From assembly GCA_036675645.1 (NCBI GenBank), contig JAKFEP010000156.1:1-11620 (forward strand): a stretch of 11,620 bases of DNA, written 5' to 3'. The DNA comes from Methylotenera_A sp036675645 (GTDB lineage: Bacteria > Pseudomonadota > Gammaproteobacteria > Burkholderiales > Methylophilaceae). Both the position numbers and the translations under genes were made by a program. Positions within the stretch are counted from its first letter, which is position 1, and every line of letters begins with the position of its first letter. Shown one piece after another: positions 6,079 to 11,620 of this stretch. Under the pieces are notes generated by a model. It worked only from the letters and a program-made list of their open reading frames with translations, did not search any database and was not told the origin of the DNA.

Positions 6079-7719
6079 TTAAGGATTATCCAGCGCCTTG
6101 CCGCGAATCAGTGATTCGGGATGCTGTTCCAGATAGTCCGTTAACACTTTCATGGAGGCCGCCGCCCGCGATAACTCTTGCAGCGTTTGCCGTAAATCCT
6201 GCTGCAGTGGCGCATCTTCAGATAATGTGCGATCCGCATTTTCTAGTGTTTTGCGTACATCTTTCATCGCCGCGGCTACTTCTGGTGCGACATCCTGGTT
6301 CAAGGTTTGCGCCAATTTTTCTGCACTGTTCAAGGTTTTGTTGAGCGTTGCCAATGATTTCTGCAAATCCTGGCCAATCTGCTCAAACGGTACTTTGCTA
6401 AGCTTAGTGGCAATGGTTGAGATTTGTGTCTGCAATTCGTCCAGCCCATTCGGAATGGTTGGCAGTTCAATCATTGCATCTTCTTGCATGGTTACTTTAG
6501 GCGCTTTCGGGAAGAAATCAAGTGCAACATATAGTTGGCCTGTCAGTAGGTTGCCAGTACGCAGCTGTGCACGCAGGCCCCGGCTGACCATGAACTGGAT
6601 GCGCTGTTGTTGCGTATAAGGCGACTGGGCCTGATCCTTGGCATATTTACTTCCGAGCCTTGCCGGATAGATCTCAATCACCACCGGCATATCAAATTCG
6701 CGGCGAACTCGATCATATTCGATGCCAATCGATTTAACCTCACCTAGCACCACACCGCGAAAATCCACCGGCGCACCAGGTGTCAGGCCACGTATGGATT
6801 GATTAAAATGCAACACAGCAGTGACCGAACGCCCATCGGGCTCCTTAAATGCCTGATTTTGGTTTTGTGCTAATAGAAACGTAGTATTTTCCTTGGAAAG
6901 CGGGCCAGGATCATCGTCTAGTGATTGAAATGCCATACCGCCCAGAATCACACTCGCCAGTGACTGGGTATTCACTTTAAAACCGCCAGAATTGACTTGA
7001 ATATCCAATCCGCTCGCGTGCCAGAAACGCGTATTGACGCCGACGAATTTATCATAGGGCGCGTCAATAAAGATGCGAAGTGTGACACCTTTACCATCTT
7101 CATCCAGATCATAGGCAGATAGCCGGCCTACCTTGATACGGCGGTAGAAGATGGGCGAACCCACATCCAGCGAGCCTAAGTCATTTGCGTGTAATTTGAA
7201 CTGCTTGCCTGAATCATCGCGTGTCACTGTGGGTTGTACCTCAAGTCCGGTAAATTCTTTAGTGGTTTCTTCTGACGTGCCTGCATCTGCGCCGATATAG
7301 GCGCCAGAAAGTAAAGTGCCCAGCCCTGTAACGCCGGCGGCTCCTAATCTTGGCCGTACCACCCAGAAGTGGGTGTCTATGGCCGTAAAGCTTTCGGCAT
7401 CTTTAGATAGTTGCACAGTCACCAGTACTTGCGAACGGTCTTTATTCAAAGTGATGGTACGCACTTCACCGATATCGACCTCTTTATATTTCACTTTAGT
7501 CTTACCTGCTTCAATACCTTCGCCAGTACGGAATGAGATGGTGATCTCTGGACCTCGATCAACCACAATTTTTATCATGAGCCCGATACCGATAATGGCG
7601 GCAATGATGGGAATCAACCAGACCAGCGAAGGCACCCAGTCGCGTTGCCGCTCGCGTTTTGGCGTGGGTATGCTGGCGGCAGCGCTTTGTGTAGGATCTA
7701 TGTTCTCTTCTTCGCTCAT
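6079..7719 (-). CDS. pqiB: PqiB, triple-MCE-domain lipid transport protein, 546 aa
   Basis: PqiB forms hexameric MCE rings stacked into a tube that spans the periplasm, thought to carry lipids between inner and outer membranes. Residues 1-30 are a hydrophilic cytoplasmic tail, 31-53 one transmembrane segment, then three MCE (MlaD-like) domains: about 57-148, 173-265 and 295-403. The repeated signatures are visible, such as GKTKVKYKEVDIGEV (72-86), GSPIFYRRIKVGRL (187-200) and GAPVDFRGVVLGEV (315-328). The C-terminal 425-532 is a long amphipathic helix that would build the coiled-coil needle. The length equals that of E. coli PqiB. The gene starts 11 bases after the upstream pqiA half and precedes pqiC, so it is clearly in one operon. 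A paralogue with more MCE domains (YebT/LetB) is excluded by the domain count. Confidence 0.95.
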   Translation of the reverse strand: MSEEENIDPTQSAAASIPTPKRERQRDWVPSLVWLIPIIAAIIGIGLMIKIVVDRGPEITISFRTGEGIEAGKTKVKYKEVDIGEVRTITLNKDRSQVLVTVQLSKDAESFTAIDTHFWVVRPRLGAAGVTGLGTLLSGAYIGADAGTSEETTKEFTGLEVQPTVTRDDSGKQFKLHANDLGSLDVGSPIFYRRIKVGRLSAYDLDEDGKGVTLRIFIDAPYDKFVGVNTRFWHASGLDIQVNSGGFKVNTQSLASVILGGMAFQSLDDDPGPLSKENTTFLLAQNQNQAFKEPDGRSVTAVLHFNQSIRGLTPGAPVDFRGVVLGEVKSIGIEYDRVRREFDMPVVIEIYPARLGSKYAKDQAQSPYTQQQRIQFMVSRGLRAQLRTGNLLTGQLYVALDFFPKAPKVTMQEDAMIELPTIPNGLDELQTQISTIATKLSKVPFEQIGQDLQKSLATLNKTLNSAEKLAQTLNQDVAPEVAAAMKDVRKTLENADRTLSEDAPLQQDLRQTLQELSRAAASMKVLTDYLEQHPESLIRGKALDNP

Positions 7720-7730
7720 GATGCGCTTTC

Positions 7731-8435
7731 TTATGAATTTGAAATATTCTGAATGTCAGCTACTGCTGCTAGCGATGTTTCGTTTTGTGGCTGTTCAGTA
7801 TCCCAAATCAAGCGTGGGTCAAAGCTGATGGAGGCCAGCATAGTCAATACGACTACTGCGCCAAAAGCCATAATGCCCACACCCGCACTTATCTGGGCAA
7901 ATCCTTGCATCTGTACCAAACCGACTAGTAAAGAGACCACGAACACATCCAGCATGGACCAGCGCCCTATCAGTTCTATCATGCGATACAAGCTGGCGCG
8001 TTCCGATTGACGCCAAGTGCTTTTTTGCTGGGCGCTGATGAGCAATATAAACAATGCAGTGATTTTAAGCAAAGGCACCAAGAAGCTGGCGATAAAAACC
8101 ACTGCAGCCAACCCCCATTGCCCCGATACCCAAAAAAAGATGATGCCACTCAGGATAGTATCCTGGTGCGATTCAAAAAAAGTACTAGTGACCATCACTG
8201 GCATCATATTGGCTGGAATGTACATAATGCACGCGGCAACCAGCAGTGCCCAAGTACGATTAATACTATCCGGTTTTCGCATATGGAGTGTGGCATTACA
8301 ATGTGCGCAACGTTCACCCTGCTCTGCGCCTTTCCACAATTTTCCGCATTGGTGGCAGGATAGCAGGCCCATGCTAGTGGCAGTAAGAAAGCGCCCTGCT
8401 TTTTCCTGAGTAATATGCGAAGAAGAATTGGGCAT
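7731..8435 (-). CDS. pqiA: PqiA C-terminal-half protein (second half-gene), 234 aa
   Basis: The sequence corresponds to the second half of E. coli PqiA (417 aa): a zinc ribbon C27-x2-C30 ... C43-x2-C46, then about four membrane helices. Conserved motifs are MYIPANMMPVMV (71-82), the FIASFLVPLLK segment (114-124), RMIELIGRWSMLDVFVVSLLVGLV (151-174) and SFDPRLIWD (204-212). It is the integral membrane partner that would deliver substrate to the PqiB tube. The ATG lies two bases after the stop of the upstream half-gene (TAA GG ATG), which points to translational coupling. A 26-residue soluble N-terminal extension precedes the zinc ribbon and does not look like linker remains of a broken fusion. 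Both halves are complete, so this appears to be a natural two-gene PqiA rather than a frameshifted pseudogene. Confidence 0.9.
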   Translation of the reverse strand: MPNSSSHITQEKAGRFLTATSMGLLSCHQCGKLWKGAEQGERCAHCNATLHMRKPDSINRTWALLVAACIMYIPANMMPVMVTSTFFESHQDTILSGIIFFWVSGQWGLAAVVFIASFLVPLLKITALFILLISAQQKSTWRQSERASLYRMIELIGRWSMLDVFVVSLLVGLVQMQGFAQISAGVGIMAFGAVVVLTMLASISFDPRLIWDTEQPQNETSLAAVADIQNISNS

Positions 8436-8437
8436 CC

Positions 8438-9046
8438 TTACCGTTCAGCTTTTTCTAATTGCCATAGATAGCGCGGATTAAATGACACGACGACAGTGAG
8501 CATCACGGTGAGCATACAGAATGCCCATAAGGCGACGCCAGGAATGATAGTTGCCATATCGGATAATTTGATTAGCGCCACTAATACACCTAGCAGGAAC
8601 ACTTCAATCATGCCCCAAGGGCGTAGCGTTTGCATCAAACGAATCAATAAGTTAAATCCGGGTCTAGGATCAGTATTTTTCGAAGGTACTAATAAGTAGA
8701 ACAAAATGAGCATTTGCATCAATGGAAACAACAGCGTCGTAGCCATTACCAACAACGCCACTATGGAGATGCCTTCGGTAGCCAGCGATAAAACAGCACC
8801 AATCAAGGTTGTCTGGCTGTGCAAACCTTGTAATTCCATTTCCACAATCGGGAAGACATTCGCAATAACAAATATGATAAGACTTGCGATGGTTAATGGC
8901 AGCAGGTGATTACGCCGCTGTTGGGTGTTACGGTCTAGCTCGCTGCCGCAACGTGTGCATCGTGCTATTTCTCCATTGGCAAGCGAGAGTTTTTTAAAAA
9001 CCGCATCGCAATGTTCACAAGCAATCAGTTGAGATATTTCATGCAT
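8438..9046 (-). CDS. pqiA: PqiA N-terminal-half protein (first half-gene), 202 aa
   Basis: The sequence corresponds to the first half of PqiA. A cytoplasmic zinc ribbon (C10-x2-C13 ... C30-x2-C33) is followed by hydrophobic segments at about 48-70, 85-120 (probably two), 146-163 and 168-188. The motifs IANVFPIVEMELQG (61-74), RPWGMIEVFLLGVLVALIKL (142-161) and SFNPRYLW (188-195) parallel those of the second half, showing the internal duplication of the family. It is the first gene of the four-gene Pqi operon. The ATG at 9046 has no strong Shine-Dalgarno. The 136 bases between it and the upstream SDR gene contain no clear terminator or promoter that I can defend, so the operon may have its own promoter there or be read through from the SDR gene. 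Confidence 0.9.
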   Translation of the reverse strand: MHEISQLIACEHCDAVFKKLSLANGEIARCTRCGSELDRNTQQRRNHLLPLTIASLIIFVIANVFPIVEMELQGLHSQTTLIGAVLSLATEGISIVALLVMATTLLFPLMQMLILFYLLVPSKNTDPRPGFNLLIRLMQTLRPWGMIEVFLLGVLVALIKLSDMATIIPGVALWAFCMLTVMLTVVVSFNPRYLWQLEKAER

Positions 9047-9182
9047 GGCATAAGCTCAAGTTAGTCCTTTATAAAGCTGCTTGAAGACCGACCTAGCGAT
9101 GTTCGCCTTAAACCAAGAAAAATACAAGCGGCATCGTCCTACACATGCGTTAATTAGGGTATAGATGTTTGATAGCTAATAT

Positions 9183-9992
9183 CTATAACCAATCCCAATC
9201 CAAGCGCTTTTTATACGGCGCTTTTTTCATGCCCCAATCCCACAAAAAAGGTGGTAACAAGCGCATAAACCTTGCCAGCCAACCCATCTGCCAAGGGATA
9301 ACTTTGAAACGGGTTTTGTGTTCAACGGCGTTTGCAAACTTGTGGGCAAACACATCGGAATCCATCAGAAAAGGCATTTTGTATTCGTTTACCGCAGTCA
9401 TTGGGGTACGAATATAGCCAGGCGCAATCGTGGTAACGGCGATATTATCGCGCGCCATTTCTACACGTAAGCTTTCTAGGTAACTAATTACCGCGGCCTT
9501 ACTGGCGCTGTAAGCCCCCGCGCCTGGTAAACCTCGTATGCCCGCTACACTTGCCACACCAACTAATTGACTGCTTTCCCCCATTTTTGCTGCTTGTTTC
9601 ATGGCCGCAATAAATGGTTGAAACGTGTGCACCATGCCCATTACATTTATATCCATCACCGCTTGAAAAGCCGGTATGTCTTCCCTGAGTTCTGTGAGAG
9701 TGCCACGGCTTACCCCTGCGCTAGCAATGACGATATTGGGTGCGCCAAATTTGGCGATAAAATCTTGCGCGGCTAATTGGCATGCCAAACTATCGCGTAC
9801 ATCTAGGGGGTAAGTTGTGCAGGTAACGCCGTATTGGGTTTGCAGGGTTTGTGCCAGTGCTTGTAAGTGCTCACTATGTCTTGCGGCTAAGCCAATCATG
9901 TTTTTTCTGCCTACAGAAGCGCTGCGTTTTGCGTATTCATGTGCCAGTGCTTGGCCGACGCCGCTAGAGGCACCTGTGATAAAAATTTTCAT
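9183..9992 (-). CDS. Short-chain dehydrogenase/reductase (SDR), 269 aa
   Basis: This is a classical SDR with a Rossmann fold binding NAD(P)H. The cofactor loop is TGASSGVG (6-13), with LDV (63-65) contacting the adenine. The structural NNAG motif is changed to ASAG (90-93). The catalytic tetrad is N116, S148, Y161 and K165 (YSASK 161-165), and PGYIRTPM (191-198) is the usual post-catalytic segment. The length is slightly above the 250-aa norm; the extra C-terminus is rich in Trp, Pro and Lys (WLARFMRLLPPFLWDWGMKK), which suggests membrane contact. The substrate cannot be deduced; such proteins act on lipids, sugars or small ketones. It lies downstream of dsbA but after a strong terminator, and ahead of the pqi operon. 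No Shine-Dalgarno precedes the ATG. Confidence 0.9.
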   Translation of the reverse strand: MKIFITGASSGVGQALAHEYAKRSASVGRKNMIGLAARHSEHLQALAQTLQTQYGVTCTTYPLDVRDSLACQLAAQDFIAKFGAPNIVIASAGVSRGTLTELREDIPAFQAVMDINVMGMVHTFQPFIAAMKQAAKMGESSQLVGVASVAGIRGLPGAGAYSASKAAVISYLESLRVEMARDNIAVTTIAPGYIRTPMTAVNEYKMPFLMDSDVFAHKFANAVEHKTRFKVIPWQMGWLARFMRLLPPFLWDWGMKKAPYKKRLDWDWL

Positions 9993-9999
9993 AGCACAA

Positions 10000-10028
10000 A
10001 GTATATCTCAATCAGTTTAAACAATAAA
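10000..10028 (-). promoter_or_regulatory. Candidate promoter giving a near-leaderless SDR mRNA
   Basis: On the minus strand TATACT (10000-10005, 5/6 to -10 consensus) lies 17 bases after TTTATT (10023-10028, 3/6 to -35). Transcription would begin about 6-7 bases downstream, at roughly 9993-9994, almost at the ATG (9992). This fits the missing Shine-Dalgarno. The -35 overlaps the T tract of the dsbA terminator. The -35 is weak and the assignment is tentative. Confidence 0.35.
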
Positions 10029-10056
10029 AAACCCACTGAAATTTTCAGTGGGTTTT
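10028..10056 (-). terminator. Intrinsic terminator of dsbA
   Basis: A perfect 13-bp stem (10028-10040 with 10044-10056; core CCCACTGAA/TTCAGTGGG) has a 3-nt loop. On the minus strand it runs into six T (10031-10026, partly in the stem). It lies 76 bases after the annotated dsbA stop but only 11 bases after the stop of the -1 reading frame described below. Confidence 0.9.
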
Positions 10057-10067
10057 GAATAAACAAG

Positions 10068-10142
10068 CTATTTAATTCTTGTCGGCAGTGCTATTTTTTT
10101 AGCTGGCGTTGTTTTGGTCGCGGCTGCCTTAGTTACTTTTTT
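10068..10142 (-). other. Slippery heptamer and -1 frame extension of dsbA
   Basis: The dsbA frame ends GCA AAA AAG TAA. The bases 10142-10136 form A AAA AAG in exactly the phase used by the E. coli dnaX frameshift site, directly before the zero-frame stop. A -1 shift would continue GTA ACT AAG ... for 22 codons to a TAG at 10068-10070. The translated tail (VTKAAATKTTPAKKIALPTRIK) keeps the Ala/Lys/Thr/Pro-rich character of the preceding STTSAKSAPAAKK. It could be programmed frameshifting, a one-base deletion in an original A7 tract, or an assembly error in a homopolymer. Confidence 0.5.
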
Positions 10143-10822
10143 GCAGCGGGTGCACTTTTAGCGCTAGTGGTGCTTTTGTCTTTACGCACATTCTCAATAA
10201 TATAATCAGCTACTTTTAGTGCCTGTTCGTTGCCGCCGTTCATAGTGCTCGATGTGATGTATTTACCATCTATTACCAAGCTTGGCACACCAGTGGCGCC
10301 CGATGCACGGAAAATTTGTGCGGCGCGGTTTAAGTTGGTGTTAATAGTAAACGATTTAAACGCGCTTTCAACTTTGGCTTTATCCATCTTACTTTGCTGT
10401 GTTACCCACGCAATCACTGCTTTTTCATCCGTTGGACTTAAGCTTTTAGATTTGTGCACGGCTTCAAATAATGGGGTGTGCAATTTTTCAGCAACGCCTA
10501 AAGTCTCCATGGCATAAAATGCTTTGGCCATAGGTGCCCAACTGGCGTTTGGCAAGCCTGGCATGCGTTTAAAATAGACATCAGAAGGTAATTTTTTTAC
10601 CCAAGCACTGAGTGGTTTCTCCATGTCATAACAGTGAATGCAGCCATACCAAAAAATCTCCATCACCTCAATTTTGGCGGCGTTGTCAGTGGTGATTGGC
10701 TGTGCAACAGCGTCGAAGTTAGTACCTACTTGTGGGGTCTCGGCCATAGAAAATGGTGCGAAACTTAAGCTAGCTACTGACAACACAATTGCGGCTAGAC
10801 CTTTTTTCATACTTGTTTTCAT
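10133..10822 (-). CDS. dsbA: Periplasmic thiol:disulfide interchange protein DsbA, 229 aa
   Basis: DsbA introduces disulfide bonds into exported proteins and is reoxidised by DsbB. Residues 1-27 are a Sec signal peptide (MKTSMKKG, hydrophobic core, cut after SMA before ETPQ). The thioredoxin fold begins with IEVMEIFWYGCIHC (51-64); C61-I62-H63-C64 is the redox motif, CPHC in E. coli. The helical insertion spans about 95-165, and the cis-proline lies in GATGVP (P180), followed by SLVIDGKYI. I start at the ATG at 10822 because an AAGGAA site (10829-10834) precedes it and the signal peptide then begins correctly; an upstream GTG at 10864 would place 14 unlikely residues before it. The C-terminus is a low-complexity Ser/Ala/Lys tail ending at a slippery sequence (see 10068-10142). 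It follows the SPOR gene by 129 bases. Confidence 0.94.
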   Translation of the reverse strand: MKTSMKKGLAAIVLSVASLSFAPFSMAETPQVGTNFDAVAQPITTDNAAKIEVMEIFWYGCIHCYDMEKPLSAWVKKLPSDVYFKRMPGLPNASWAPMAKAFYAMETLGVAEKLHTPLFEAVHKSKSLSPTDEKAVIAWVTQQSKMDKAKVESAFKSFTINTNLNRAAQIFRASGATGVPSLVIDGKYITSSTMNGGNEQALKVADYIIENVRKDKSTTSAKSAPAAKK

Positions 10823-10951
10823 GCTTGGTTCCTTAAAAAATAAATTGCAAAATCTACTCAACACATGGATTTAAGCTACTAACGCTAACCGTCCTGATAA
10901 AGATGACAGACGCAATGTGTTTGAATAATGTAATTGATTAGTCTGATTAGA

Positions 10952-11548
10952 TTATTCAGACTTAGTTTCAGTGTGCACTTTAATTAAATCGGTATTAAAG
11001 CCGCTGGTGGTGAGCTCGCCACGAATTTTATTAATTTGTACAATGTCATTCAGCGGGCCCACGCGTACGCGGTGCCATACGCCCTTTTCAGGGATGGTGG
11101 CCGTTTGTACAACGGCCTCAAAACCTTGCAATGCCAGTTTGGCTTTCATATTGTCGGCATCGGCCTCATTTTGAAAAGCACCTACTTGCAAGAAATAATT
11201 GTCCTTTTTAATGGCACTTTCTTTCACTTCTTGCTCTGTTACTGTACTTTCAGTTTCGGGCAATATGGTATAAAAATCAAACTTACTATCAGCTTTAGTG
11301 CCATCAGGATTTTCCTCTTTTGGCAGAACGTCTTCTTCATTTTCTTCAGCTTGTTTGCCGGCGCGTGTCTCAAATGCCGGCTTTTTAACACTGCTCTCAC
11401 TAAATGGGCTCTCACTGCCTTTTAGATACATGGTCACCCACAGCGATAAGCCAACACCTATTAGCAAGCCGACGAGTAAGCCAGTTAAAAAAGGGCTACC
11501 TTTACTACTATTGCTTCTTGTGGTGGTGGGTTTGTAATCTCTACTCAT
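10952..11548 (-). CDS. Membrane-anchored SPOR-domain (FtsN-like) protein, 198 aa
   Basis: The protein has a bitopic layout: a short cytoplasmic tail rich in Ser, Thr and basic residues (1-18), one transmembrane segment (19-41), an acidic, disordered periplasmic linker (about 45-112) and a C-terminal SPOR domain (about 115-190), which binds denuded glycan strands at the division septum. The SPOR repeats are visible as YFLQVGAFQNEADADNMKAKL (118-138) and VWHRVRVGPL (157-166). The linker contains FDFYTILPE (90-98), a motif frequent in betaproteobacterial SPOR proteins next to argS. It is a likely divisome component, but it is shorter than E. coli FtsN and I cannot show that it is the essential orthologue. 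TAAGGA (11555-11560) seven bases before the ATG supports the start. It directly follows the presumed argS. Confidence 0.9.
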   Translation of the reverse strand: MSRDYKPTTTRSNSSKGSPFLTGLLVGLLIGVGLSLWVTMYLKGSESPFSESSVKKPAFETRAGKQAEENEEDVLPKEENPDGTKADSKFDFYTILPETESTVTEQEVKESAIKKDNYFLQVGAFQNEADADNMKAKLALQGFEAVVQTATIPEKGVWHRVRVGPLNDIVQINKIRGELTTSGFNTDLIKVHTETKSE

Positions 11549-11560
11549 GTTTTATCCTTA

Positions 11561-11620
11561 TTACATCTTATGTGGCGCGACGCTTGATTATATAGCGCAC
11601 CTTACATTTTATGTGGTGCG
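11561..11620 (-). repeat. Imperfect 19-bp direct repeat at the argS 3' end
   Basis: Bases 11561-11579 and 11602-11620 match at 17 of 19 positions, both differences being C/T transitions, with a 41-base offset. On the minus strand both copies can be read as the codons for A-P-H-K-M-stop. The copy at the window edge also forms a hairpin, CGCACC (11615-11620) with GGTGCG (11596-11601). The repeat may extend beyond the window. Confidence 0.6.
11602..11620 (-). CDS. argS: 3' end of probable arginyl-tRNA synthetase gene (partial)
   Basis: Only the last five codons and the stop are inside the window: A-P-H-K-M then TAA (11602-11604). This matches the common ArgS C-terminus, typically ...GVSAPxxM, whose final residues help form the anticodon-binding helix bundle. 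The next gene downstream is a SPOR protein followed by dsbA, an order I associate with argS in Methylophilaceae and relatives. The call depends on so few residues that it is an inference from position as much as from sequence. Confidence 0.55.

Noticed and set aside
6111..7828. Plus-strand open frames up to 170 aa opposite pqiB
   Set aside because: They are shadows of the pqiB coding strand with Ser/Cys-rich unstructured translations.
8007..8409. Plus-strand open frames of 118 and 130 aa opposite the second pqiA half
   Set aside because: They are low-plausibility translations antisense to a well-supported membrane protein; no family is recognised and no ribosome-binding site is seen.
9047..9182. 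Promoter for the pqi operon
   Set aside because: Several AT-rich hexamers occur, but no pair has acceptable spacing and match to both boxes, so none is called.
10823..10864. Longer DsbA start at GTG 10864
   Set aside because: It would put 14 residues before the signal peptide; the ATG at 10822 has an AAGGAA site.
10941..10961. GTCTGA/TCAGAC inverted repeat at the SPOR gene stop as a terminator
   Set aside because: The stem is 6 bp with a 9-base loop and no T tract follows; it may be chance.

Overview
The window looks like a moderately AT-rich betaproteobacterial chromosome, most likely a Methylophilaceae (Methylotenera-like) or related Nitrosomonadales genome. The assignment rests on remembered protein resemblance (IbpA, EttA, PqiB, YaeQ) and on the order argS-end / SPOR protein / dsbA / SDR. 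No database search was possible. The DNA is dense with genes; no stretch over 300 bases lacks one. I see no tRNA, rRNA, CRISPR array, insertion sequence or phage gene.

Left part (1-3560): a host-attachment/baeRF-type protein (+) converges on a small DUF2171 protein (-) and shares a bidirectional terminator with it. Next comes a minus-strand pair, yaeQ followed by an MgtC/DUF4010 membrane protein. Divergent from yaeQ is the small heat-shock gene ibpA. It has a sigma-32-like promoter, a 5' leader that folds like a ROSE RNA thermometer, and a strong terminator.

Middle (3561-9046): ettA, an ABC-F translation factor, converges on a minus-strand operon for a PqiABC-type envelope lipid transporter. 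Here PqiA is encoded as two adjacent half-length genes, followed by pqiB (three MCE domains) and the lipoprotein gene pqiC.

Right part (9047-11620), all minus strand: the last codons of what is probably argS, a membrane-anchored SPOR-domain protein, a periplasmic DsbA, a terminator, and an SDR oxidoreductase that may be translated from an almost leaderless mRNA.

The signals most worth checking are two. The dsbA reading frame ends on a dnaX-like slippery heptamer (A AAA AAG) directly before its stop, and the -1 frame continues an Ala/Lys/Thr/Pro-rich tail for 22 codons, up to the terminator. The ibpA leader appears to combine transcriptional (sigma-32) and translational (ROSE-type) heat control. 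Most of the window is otherwise conserved housekeeping and stress-response content; I see no clearly new multi-gene system.
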